Positions 41,677 to 64,000 of a DNA stretch of 64,000 nt are shown piece after piece (position 1 is the stretch's first letter; every line of letters starts with the position of its first letter). The stretch covers positions 31,968,316 through 32,032,315 of the forward strand of contig OX457046.1 of NCBI GenBank assembly GCA_949752735.1. Direction: 5' to 3'. Source of the stretch: Lumbricus terrestris (taxonomy: Eukaryota > Annelida > Clitellata > Crassiclitellata > Lumbricidae). The notes beneath the pieces were generated by a model, which saw only the letters and a list, made by a program, of their open reading frames with translations, was not told the origin of the DNA and did not search any database. The position numbers and the translations under genes are program-made.

Positions 41677-43854
41677 TTAATAAAAAACCCTAATTACCTT
41701 TTTTTGTCGCGTCGCCGAATTGTGTGCAAAAATATACCATCCCCCCGGCAGTAGCGGCGCTGTGGGGTAGGGGCTTAGCTTAAAAAAGGCCATCCTTTTT
41801 TCATGTAAAAACGACTGGCGAAATGGAAAAATTTTCTTGAGATTTTGGTCGATGACTACTGTCAGCCTCTCTGCCCTACGTTGTGATCTTGTCATCATAT
41901 TTGACTGAATGTTGGTGTCTAGAATAGGAATTTGTGGCAATGATTTTAATTCTGCAATGATCTCAGGATGTAACAAACAAATCTCTTTTCCTGTCATATC
42001 ATCAACCACTGCACAAATTATTGGCATAAAAGGTCCAATATTTAAACATTTGTCAGTTTTATCCATCTCTTCGTTCACCAATCTCAATTCCAATTTAACC
42101 AGCTTTGCGGTAATAGCTTTTCCAGCAACACATTGCAAACTTACATTACCCATTTCCTCCACTGGCATGCCTTTGATTATTTCCTTGGACACCACTGGAA
42201 TCTCTGTCCCAGAGTCAACCAAACAGCTGATCCTCCTATTCTCACTGCCACTGTGTTTTATTTCAATGCCTACATGCTGCAAGGTCGATTTTTTAAGAAT
42301 TAGATTGCTGTTAAAGTAATTTGTAACCTCTTCCTTCCTTCCTTCGTTCCTCACATTTATCTCTTCATTCTTTTCTGACTTGGTCACACATTTCATTACG
42401 ACCTTCGGTTCAGTTTCTATCTCTCTCACATCTTCAATGTCATTATCAGGTCTGTTGATCACCTCTATCCTCGGCATCTCCATTTCATCTAGTGCACATG
42501 CCCTGGCTGAGACTTCTTTCTGTTGTTTTTTCCAACAATTTTTTATTGTGTGCGCTTTATCACCGCAGTGCCAACATTTTCTCTCATTCTTTTCTGTGAA
42601 ACCTTTCTTCACTTCAGGTCTTACATACTTACTTGAAAACACATTTTCCTTCACAAAACCTCTTTCTTTCCATTCTCTGTTTCCTTGCTCCTTAGGCCTA
42701 CTCTGGTAAGAATTATTCTCTGGTGTTTTTGATTGATTGTAAAATGGTTTTGATGGACCCAAATAACCAATTTTGTTATTGACATGAAGGTCTGCCAAAT
42801 CTGCGATCGCATCAGCTTTTAAACAGTCTGTTCCTTCCTTCATCAAAACAAACTGCAACGGGCCAGGAGCCAAAGACTCTTTTAGCCTATCAGCAACCAT
42901 CAAATCAAACAGTTTTTCAAAGCTCTGCTTCACATCCCTGCTGCGTAAATAATAATTAAATAGATTCTTTAACCTCATGTTAAACAAAACAAACGTTTCA
43001 TCAGCCGATTTTTTAGCCTCGATAAATTTGGCTCTGTACTCCATAGGAGTCAGTTTAAATTCCTTGAGAATATAATCTTTCACACGATCATAATCATCAT
43101 GATCCTGGTAAGACAGTCTGTTTAACACTGCCCGGGCCTTGTACGACATCAGTGGTAACAATAATTTAACCCAAAACTCTTTGTCAACTTTAAAACTTTG
43201 AAATGCATTTTCGACAGTCTCGAAATACAAAGGGATTTCTGCTAAGTCCACAGGCATTTTCGGTAATACATGTTTCATGGCATCACCTAGTTTTTTCATT
43301 TTGACAACAGGCGTCTCATCCTCTTCCTCTTTTCTTTTCATTCTTTCTTCATCACGTTCCCTCCATTTTGATCTTTCTGCCGCAATCTGTTCTTCCTGCT
43401 TCTTCCAGACCTTCTCCATATTCTCCATATGCAATTGTAATTGTCGTTTCTGAAATGCCATCTCCTCTTTTCTCATCTCCATTTCTTCTCTTCTTAAAGC
43501 CAGTTCTTCTCTTCTCTCCTCTCTCCTTCGAGTCATCTCCTCCATTCTCAATCTCTCCTCTCTGTCGGTACTCATCCGTCTTGGTCTATACTCTTCTTCT
43601 TCTGATACTCTGCTCTCTTCTCCCAATTCAACATAGGCACCTATCTGTATTTCTCCTTCTTCTGCAATCCATGCCTTGGCCAATTCCTCACAAAGGGCCT
43701 CTCGATCAAGCAAAAACAACTCATCTTGCGACTTCCCATACTCCCTCAACATTTGTCTCACCCTCTCGGTAGACATACTCTTCATTTCTGCACGTCTTTC
43801 ACTCGTAAGACTTTCCATCTTGTTATGCAAATCAAGCACAAAAGAACCACACAA
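41677..43854 (-). CDS. Gag-protease fragment of the LTR element, with a chimeric end
   Basis: A frame of 725 codons; the likely true start is the Met at codon 13 (MESLTSERRAEM). It has a long charged coiled coil at about residues 90-200, a retroviral-type capsid-like gag domain at about 200-380, a CCHC zinc knuckle (CX2CX4HX4C, CWHCGDKAHTIKNC) near 425-440, and an aspartic protease start with DSGTE near 545. The rest of protease and all of pol are absent. The last 60 residues are not gag: the frame crosses the LTR remnant at 41860 and runs through host MITE sequence to a chance stop at 41677. This is a defective genomic copy. Confidence 0.85.
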   Translation of the reverse strand: MCGSFVLDLHNKMESLTSERRAEMKSMSTERVRQMLREYGKSQDELFLLDREALCEELAKAWIAEEGEIQIGAYVELGEESRVSEEEEYRPRRMSTDREERLRMEEMTRRREERREELALRREEMEMRKEEMAFQKRQLQLHMENMEKVWKKQEEQIAAERSKWRERDEERMKRKEEEDETPVVKMKKLGDAMKHVLPKMPVDLAEIPLYFETVENAFQSFKVDKEFWVKLLLPLMSYKARAVLNRLSYQDHDDYDRVKDYILKEFKLTPMEYRAKFIEAKKSADETFVLFNMRLKNLFNYYLRSRDVKQSFEKLFDLMVADRLKESLAPGPLQFVLMKEGTDCLKADAIADLADLHVNNKIGYLGPSKPFYNQSKTPENNSYQSRPKEQGNREWKERGFVKENVFSSKYVRPEVKKGFTEKNERKCWHCGDKAHTIKNCWKKQQKEVSARACALDEMEMPRIEVINRPDNDIEDVREIETEPKVVMKCVTKSEKNEEINVRNEGRKEEVTNYFNSNLILKKSTLQHVGIEIKHSGSENRRISCLVDSGTEIPVVSKEIIKGMPVEEMGNVSLQCVAGKAITAKLVKLELRLVNEEMDKTDKCLNIGPFMPIICAVVDDMTGKEICLLHPEIIAELKSLPQIPILDTNIQSNMMTRSQRRAERLTVVIDQNLKKIFPFRQSFLHEKRMAFFKLSPYPTAPLLPGGWYIFAHNSATRQKKVIRVFY

Positions 43855-44099
43855 AGAAAATCACCACACAAAGAAACTCAATACACAATCAAAATCACCA
43901 CACAAAGAAACTCACTATGCAATCAAAATCACCAACAAACAAAAATCACACCCAAAAGTGTTCACAACTTCACACGTGTACAAGAAAATTAACTTATCTT
44001 CTATAACAGAGTTCTTTTCTTCCGCCGTCGTCTTCTCCCAAATCAGCAACAGGTTCAGTTGACTTCGGTTGTTTCACCGTCCGCTCCGATCATCACCAT

Positions 44100-44335
44100 C
44101 AGCTTCGTAGATTGTCACCGTCACTTCGCAGATCGTCGCCGTCACCTTCAGATCGTCGCTGTCACCTTCAGATCGTCGCTGTCACCTTCGCAGATCGTCA
44201 CCTTCGCAGATCGTCACAGATCGTCACCGTCACCTTCACAGGTCGATCGTCACTTTCACAGATCGTCACAGATCGTCACCGTCACCTTCACAGGTCGATC
44301 GTCACTTTCACAGATCGTCACCGTCAACCAGTTGA
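44100..44335. repeat. Tandem repeat in the LTR element leader
   Basis: Repeated cagatcgtc, gtcaccttc and cacaggtcgatcgtcac units of about 15-24 bases fill the untranslated leader between PBS and gag. Confidence 0.8.
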
Positions 44336-44685
44336 ACGGCTTAATCCTCGTCCTCTCGCGACCGGAATTAAATTGCTCCACACAGACACCGTCCGATGTA
44401 GACACTGTCTGCACTGTAGACTTGAAGACCGATCAGCTTTGCTTCGACTGATTTCCTCCAAAACAGCATCGGCGTCAGACAGAAGGCAACGAATGCAACT
44501 CAGACCTATATAGGATCAGCCCTTGCTGCACTCATTAACCAACTGTCAACCGAAAATAATCGTAGATCGTCTCACGTATACGATTCAGACAAAATAACAA
44601 CTTGTTGCTAGTTATCTGTCTCTCCAAAACTCCAACAGTCTCTACTGTCTCTTCAGTTCAGTTTGCGTGTCCAGGGATCATTCGC

Positions 44686-44703
44686 ATCCCACCGCTGCCA
44701 CCA
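44686..44703 (-). other. Primer-binding site, complementary to tRNA-Leu(AAG)
   Basis: On the minus strand it begins TGGTGGCAGCGGTGGG two bases after the 5' LTR. By my recollection of animal tRNA-Leu(AAG), 18 bases pair with its 3' end including CCA. Confidence 0.75.
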
Positions 44704-44705
44704 AA

Positions 44706-44961
44706 TGTCAGCCTCTCTGCCCTACGTTGGCCACAGGCCACGAGTTAACTCCACACAGATTCAAGTTCAACTACTTTATTATCAATATACACAGCTTTAT
44801 ATACCAAGTAACTCCTCCTACAATGCTATACTGTCCAATTAGAGCACAGTGTGTCCTGTCATAGTTCAAGATTGACAGTTCATAATAGTTCATGATAAAT
44901 TTTAAATAAATATAATTATATATATACATATCTCTATATATATCTGTGCCTACCTATGACA
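44706..44961 (-). repeat. 5' LTR of the LTR retrotransposon
   Basis: 256 bases, TG...CA in form. An AT-rich section with tatata runs lies near the outer end. Only about 24 bases of the matching 3' LTR remain at 41860-41883. Confidence 0.8.
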
Positions 44962-45116
44962 ACTACAAAAAGTCATCTGAAATTTTGACGGGAGAAATGG
45001 AAATTTTTCTTGAGATTTTGGTCGATGACTAAAAAAGAATTTTTTCTGAAAATTCAGCCCCCAAAACTGAAATTCTGGCGCCGCCACTGCCCCCCGGATC
45101 CGCCCCTGATGGTCAT

Positions 45117-45529
45117 TCAGTTAATTTGGCCTTTCATTGGCTTGTAGGCCTATATTAACGTGTGCCTGATATAATATGCCATATGGGCTAGGCTTAGGCC
45201 TAAGCGGAATCGATAGCCTATGTCCTGTGCGCAGTGGGACGAGTCACTAACGGTCGGTGCTACAAGAAAACTCCCAAGAGCACGTGTCTTTAAATTTGCT
45301 TAATTTAATTTCCTTGGTAGCCTATGCCAGCTCATTGTGCAGCAATGGTCCTACGTTTTAGTCACGACATCTACCGACTAAAACTGTGGAGACGGCGGTT
45401 CTGTGCATCTAAAATATTGATAGTCTATGATTAATGCAAGAATTAAACTTCCGGTAGTCGACCTATTTAGATAAAGACAATTGGTTATTGATTTGCCGAA
45501 GTCGCTTATCCGTATGAAAGTTCAAAATG
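45117..45529. other. Non-coding, nothing recognised
   Basis: No feature is supported between the nest and tRNA-Gly. Confidence 0.3.
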
Positions 45530-45600
45530 TGCATCGGCCGGGAATCGAACCCGGGCCGCCCGCGTGGCAGGCGAGCATTCTACCACTGAACCACCGATGC
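45530..45600 (-). tRNA. tRNA-Gly(GCC)
   Basis: 71 bases on the minus strand, intact, anticodon GCC, tttt downstream. Confidence 0.95.
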
Positions 45601-45952
45601 TTACGCTAACATAGTACTCCCCGTTCTTAATGTTTAGCAGGTGCCGGTACGCCGAGTCGCACACCTGTTACTAGTCGGCCGTGCTTTCGTATTTACTTAT
45701 TAGTATGGTATCATGTTTAACCATTTTCGCCGCGATCTACATGTAACTCCACCATAGCGTAAATGACAGACGCACGGACGCATGCGAAAAAGTATACATA
45801 GGCCTAAATATTATGATAGTTGTGCTAGGCTTAATAATTAAGCCCTAAACCTAATATTTACATCCACTTCCTTGTGATATCGTAGCTAAACAGCCGAACC
45901 TATTATTTATTTTCTTTCGGAAATAAGCACGTTGGCATTTCGTAAGCGTAGT
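45601..45952. other. Spacer between tRNA-Gly and tRNA-Trp
   Basis: Nothing recognised. Confidence 0.3.
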
Positions 45953-46024
45953 GACTTCGTGGCGCAACGGTAGCGCGTCTGACTCCAGATCAGAAGGTTG
46001 CGTGTTCAAATCACGTCGGGGTCA
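45953..46024 (+). tRNA. tRNA-Trp(CCA)
   Basis: 72 bases. Acceptor gacttcg/cggggtc with G-U pairs, anticodon CCA, tttt downstream. It differs from the 26190 copy by one base in the acceptor. Confidence 0.93.
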
Positions 46025-46183
46025 AATTTTGCGACAATATTAACCATTCTTTAATGTCAACCCGTCCTTTGCACGTTCACGACTGAAAGCCTAGCGGCGA
46101 GAAATATCATTGTGGACGACTCAATACAGATTATAGTGGTTATCACCAGTAAATCCAGTTTCTTTTAATTTCGTTATGGTCTG

Positions 46184-46263
46184 CCCATGGTGAAAAGCTG
46201 ATATCTCTGACTTGTGGGCGCTGAGAAATCCTCGAAGATTAAGATTTACATCACATTACAATG
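46184..46263 (+). mobile_element. 3' end of a non-LTR retroposon
   Basis: gtgaaaagctgatatctctgac, gggcgctgagaaatcctcgaagatt and a cattaca tail match the family at 9430 and 40150. Confidence 0.4.
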
Positions 46264-46525
46264 TGACAATAGTTTATAAAAATGTAGGTCCTTGATGTTA
46301 ATTACATTAGGCCTACATTTCTATATTTTCTAAAGCGTTATTCCAAAACCAAGTGTTGACAACTTCAAAACAATAGGCCTATAGGTTTCATTGATAGAAG
46401 ATCTACCGATATTGTCCACTTTCAAATTACAACTTTTGAAATATTATGCGCCTGCGACATACATAGGCCTACCGTAGGCTATAAAAATTCCATCGCTGTG
46501 CAAAATAATAAAAATGATAAAAATT

Positions 46526-46598
46526 CGAGCTTGCCAGGAGTCGAACCTGGAATCTTCTGATCCGTAGTCAGACGCGTTATCCATTGCGCCACAAGCCC
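46526..46598 (-). tRNA. tRNA-Arg(ACG) with compensatory acceptor change
   Basis: 73 bases. The acceptor reads gggcttg/caagctc, so the C5-G68 pair of the other copies has become U-A with both sides changed. Anticodon ACG; ttttt downstream. Confidence 0.95.
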
Positions 46599-46898
46599 TC
46601 GACGCAAGAGGCAGCTTTTAAGTGAATTAATGGCACAAATTTTAACGACATCTTACGCCAACAAAATTAATGTCATTGCAAAATTGACGTCCAATGAAAT
46701 TCTGTTGGCATAATAGGCCTACAGGCTGAAGCTACAGCATCGAAATGACATCCTCAAAAAAAATTTGATTGACCAGACATTTTTGGCAGCCAGGGCACAG
46801 AGTGCCCACTGCCTAGGGCCTACCACGATCTTAAGACGGCGTTAGAGTAGGCCTACCGTGAAAGCAAAAAAAGGCTAGGTATACGATATGCAAATGCA
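46599..46898. other. Non-coding, nothing recognised
   Basis: No feature is supported. Confidence 0.3.
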
Positions 46899-47235
46899 CA
46901 GAGGCGTAGCGACCGCCCTCCGTACCCTCCGACCGAAGGGGGCCCCGCAAGGAAAGGGGGCCCCCTAGATGTGTAAAATATGTAAGGTATAACTAAGTAA
47001 GTGACATTTATTGACACTATTGCACGATCCATATTGGTTTTACTGACAATGCCGTGAAGTAAATACGGAATACATGCATACTGCAGGTCTATATAATTAT
47101 GCATAATATTACATGAACCCTGAATATTTCATATAGTAAATACTGTTTCCAGTTTCTGCATTGTCAGGGGCCCCGCCGCCTTGGACATAACAATTATGTT
47201 CGAAGGGGGCCACGTTCTTTGTTGCTACGGCCCTG
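46899..47235. mobile_element. hAT-like MITE, family E
   Basis: Ends cagaggcgtagcgacc and ttgctacggccctg, with a perfect 8-bp duplication caaatgca (46891-46898, 47236-47243). Internal inverted agggggcc blocks. Confidence 0.85.
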
Positions 47236-47474
47236 CAAATGCATACGTTTATCAGCAACTTCTGTATGGATTCAAATCTGCAACGGTGGTAACGGTCGGT
47301 GATGATGGTGATTGTGTGGTGAGGCAGAGGTAGAACTACGGTCACCTACCGGTAGAATCAGGATAAAATATCTTGCGAAGTTCGGTTTTGAGTCGCGATT
47401 GGAAGTAGCCTAGCAGAGTAGAGTGCATTAGTCCCCGGCTCAATAGTAGTTCAAGTTACTACCTTACCGATTAC

Positions 47475-47677
47475 CAGGGCTTTTTGACGTGCAGTTGTAT
47501 GCAAAATGTGCAGTTCTAAATGGATTTGTGTAGTTGTAGAAGCCCTTTTGTAGGCTACAGTTAAAACTAGCAAAAATGGTCATTGTCCTGCGATTGGAAG
47601 TAATTTACCGTGGAGTAGCCTATGGGAAAGGAAAGAATGGTTTGTGCAGTTCAAAAAATTCCTTAAAAACAGTCCTG
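47475..47677. mobile_element. hAT-like MITE, family A
   Basis: Ends cagggctttttgacgtgcag and aaaacagtcctg, with the 8-bp duplication ccgattac/ctgattac (one mismatch). Confidence 0.85.
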
Positions 47678-47971
47678 CTGATTACAATAACAATTATAAA
47701 TACAATCACCATTTGATGTGTCGTGTGTCTATGACATTGTGATGTTGAAATCGAAGATACGATAGAACTGTAAACAGGACTTTGAATCTAACTCCATGCC
47801 CCAAAGCAGGTTAGAGTTCAACTGCAAATCTGTTAGCGACACAGTTAGCCTATTCAGCTGGGCCTCCGACGATACCCACCCGCCACGCCTCAAGGGAATT
47901 TTTGTGGATGGTCCAATGTACGTGTAAGCCTATGTGAAGGGCTGATAAGAGATTAGTAGGCTATGCTATGC

Positions 47972-47979
47972 TATATAAA
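47972..47979 (+). promoter_or_regulatory. TATA box of the lectin receptor gene
   Basis: tatataaa, about 560 bases before the first ATG at 48542. It would place the start of transcription near 48005. An intron in the 5' UTR cannot be excluded. Confidence 0.4.
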
Positions 47980-48541
47980 CGTGGACTTTCAGACACCGTT
48001 GGTGAAACTACTCGTGTATCTTGAATGCAGAAGACATATACAGTGACTGCGCGGACGGCTGCCTGTCTAGCTCTGTGCAGGCTACATGCTGTGGGTACAC
48101 TAAGCCTACTGTACGCAGCCTACAACGAACTTCTATACACTGAGCATTCATTCATTCAGCACTAGAGCCTACCGTTGGTTAGCTGTGCAGCAGTCCGTCA
48201 GTGTTATTTGTACTTTGCCTCTGCGGTTGGCTAGCATGTAGGCTTAGACACAACTTTGGTCCACCCTGCTAGATCGCACGGGTTGCTAAACGGTTTGAGT
48301 GGTTCTCCATCCATTAGGCCTTCCACACGGCCTGTAGGGCTGGCGTCAGTAACTCTTTTGCGGTTGGACAACAGCTGCGGTGTTCTTCGCGTGAGATTGT
48401 TTGGATTACCGTCGAGTTTTTTTCGAGGGTTTCCTTCCAGCCTGATTGCGGGACTACATGAGCGTGCGGTGTGTGTAGTATTTATAAACTGAAAGTCTGA
48501 AGAGACTTTGCGAGTCGGAGACTTCTAGTGTTTGGAATACG

Positions 48542-62766
<14,225 letters not shown>

Positions 62767-63243
62767 CGATAGGTGACAAGCCGTTAGCGACTACATTATC
62801 TTGTTAGTGGGCAGAGTAGTTTGAGTAGGCCTTATCACCTGCTCCCTATAACCTTAGAGCGCTCAGCAAGCGTAAGCAATATTATTGTGGTTGCAGTGTA
62901 TACATTTTGTTTGCAACATGCTAGTCGACTTCATTCAAGTGTCTTCATTTTATTTACTCCTTTGAATTAATCATTATGAAGTTTTGCAGTTTCTTTGGAG
63001 GCTTTGAGATTAATTTTTTTGGGATTATTTTTGCTGTTGTTAAAAGAAATAATTGCTTCTAAATTAGCACAGAAACAATAATAACAGAGAAACAGTATGT
63101 TAGTTTGTATTTCTGTCGAGCAGGACTAGGTGTACAAGACCATGCCACTAGAGCGTGCTGCTCAATTTTGTTGTCATTGAATATCGTTGTGTTCATAATT
63201 ACTCGTGAAGAATTGATGGAAGTTTGACAATTGAACATAGTAA
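62767..63243 (+). other. 3' UTR or flank of the lectin receptor
   Basis: No close AATAAA was found after the stop. The nearest clear one is at 63901, which would give a 3' UTR of about 1.1 kb that includes the minisatellite. Confidence 0.35.
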
Positions 63244-63737
63244 GCTTATAATATAAAGTGGTGATATAATATAAAGTGGTGGAAGAGTCTATAATATAGA
63301 GTGGTGGTATAATATGAAGTGGTGGTAGATCCTATAATATAGAGTGGTGGTATAATATAAAGTGGTGGTATATCCTATAATATAAAGTGGTGGTATACTA
63401 TAAAGTGGTGGTATAATGTAAGGTGGTGGTATAATAAAAGTGGTGGTATAATATAAAGTGGTGGTATACTATGAAGTGGTGGTATACTACAAAGTTGTGA
63501 TATAATATAAAGTGGTGGTATAATAAATATAAAGTGGTGGTATAATAAATATAAAGTGGTGGTGTAATATAAAGTGGTGGTATAATATAAAGTGGTGATA
63601 TAATATAAAGTGGTGATATAATATAAAGTGGTGGTATAATATAAAGGTGTGGCATAATATAAAGTGGTGGTATATGTAAAGTGGTGGTATAATATAAAGT
63701 GGTGGTATATATAAAGTGGTGGTATAATATAAAGTGA
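63244..63737. repeat. ~16-base minisatellite
   Basis: About 30 units of taatataaagtggtgg with small length changes (tatcctataatata insert types). Tyr/Thr-rich minus-strand frames are artefacts. Confidence 0.95.
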
Positions 63738-63784
63738 AACGGACGAGGAGATAACATTGACCTGCTCCAACTAAGAGATGCAGA

Positions 63785-63875
63785 CCTACTGGTTGGTGTC
63801 AGGTGCGCCTATGACAAGTGTTTTCTTAATGTAGCGCTATATAAATGTGAGATTACAATTACTACTACGAAAACT
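63785..63875 (+). mobile_element. Retroposon 3' end
   Basis: tagcgctatataaatgtgagattac followed by aattactactacg resembles the gattac-tailed ends at 40200 and 46250. Confidence 0.4.
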
Positions 63876-63900
63876 CCAGCTGCGAGGTATAAAAAATCGA

Positions 63901-63906
63901 AATAAA
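63901..63906 (+). terminator. Possible polyadenylation signal
   Basis: aataaa, 1.13 kb after the lectin receptor stop. This is only a candidate. Confidence 0.25.
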
Positions 63907-64000
63907 GGAGGGTTCGCAGATTAGTTTGATAATATATTTAGTTTTGATCTTTCTAAAAGTATTAGGCCTATTAAAAAGATCCATGAATTAATAGGACTTT

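Larger units (their letters stand above)
41860..44961 (-). mobile_element. Internally deleted LTR retrotransposon (Ty3/gypsy-like gag-protease)
   Basis: Flanked by the perfect 5-bp duplication actac (41855-41859, 44962-44966). Termini are TGTCAG...TATGACA. In minus orientation: a 5' LTR (44706-44961), a primer-binding site, a leader of about 0.85 kb with tandem repeats, gag, the protease start, then a direct junction to the last ~24 bases of the 3' LTR. Reverse transcriptase, RNase H, integrase and most of the 3' LTR are missing. Confidence 0.88.
41749..45089. mobile_element. Inner hAT-like MITE, family C, split by an LTR element
   Basis: Inverted ends cagtagcggcgc and ctggcgccgccactg, with a perfect 8-bp duplication ccccccgg (41741-41748, 45090-45097) within the outer MITE. 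Without the LTR element it is about 235 bases, like the family C copy in tRNA-Gly at 22560. Confidence 0.85.
41518..45108. mobile_element. Outer hAT-like MITE of a three-level nest
   Basis: Left end caggagcggata and right end ggatccgcccctg resemble family D. The flanks are atgaccat and atggtcat: two mismatches as an 8-bp direct duplication, but exact inverse complements of each other, so the inverted repeat may extend outward. Excluding insertions, the element is about 250 bases. Confidence 0.65.

Noticed and set aside
42380..42709. Plus-strand frames opposite the gag frame
   Set aside because: Shadows of the minus-strand gag reading frame.
63375..63770. Tyr/Thr-rich minus-strand frames of 119-131 residues
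   Set aside because: Products of the 16-base minisatellite.

Overview
The window is animal nuclear DNA, most likely from a marine invertebrate. Genes are spliced with GT-AG introns. Intergenic DNA is AT-rich and full of microsatellites, minisatellites, SINEs, non-LTR fragments, hAT-like MITEs, piggyBac elements and a Helitron. The tRNA genes have animal-type sequences. The palindromic word aggcct, usually inside taggcctac, recurs almost everywhere. An ambulacrarian-like deuterostome is my guess, but nothing here fixes the taxon.

Layout. 1-15 kb: a TATA box and a signal-peptide exon (plus strand) with uncertain downstream exons, a truncated L2/CR1-like reverse transcriptase, a 91-bp perfect inverted repeat beside a TTAA-flanked piggyBac-like MITE, several hAT-like MITEs with 8-bp target duplications, and a 0.9-kb trinucleotide array. 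15.6-16 kb: an open frame for a 130-residue two-pass membrane protein. 17.5-25.2 kb: a tandem array of tRNA-Arg(ACG) and tRNA-Gly(GCC) genes and pseudogenes, followed by tRNA-Phe(GAA) and tRNA-Trp(CCA). A sparser second tRNA cluster lies at 40.2-46.6 kb. 29.6-37.6 kb: a minus-strand gene of at least five exons encoding an unrecognised protein with an N-terminal hydrophobic segment. Its last intron holds a Helitron-like element with a full-length piggyBac inside it, and its third exon is split by a retroposon. 41.5-45.1 kb: three nested elements, MITE in MITE, with an LTR retrotransposon innermost. 48-62.8 kb: an eight-exon plus-strand gene for a type I transmembrane C-type lectin receptor. 63.2-63.7 kb: a minisatellite.

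The best candidate for something new is the lectin receptor. All eight exons join in phase to give 427 residues: signal peptide, one six-cysteine C-type lectin domain without the usual calcium/sugar motifs, a stalk with two N-glycosylation sequons, one membrane helix, and a 142-residue acidic tail ending in YSEI-12 residues-YEAL, which fits the ITAM spacing. That suggests an invertebrate receptor that binds a ligand without canonical calcium-sugar chemistry and signals through paired tyrosines. Otherwise the window is mainly a record of transposon nesting, with clean target-site duplications that give the order of events.
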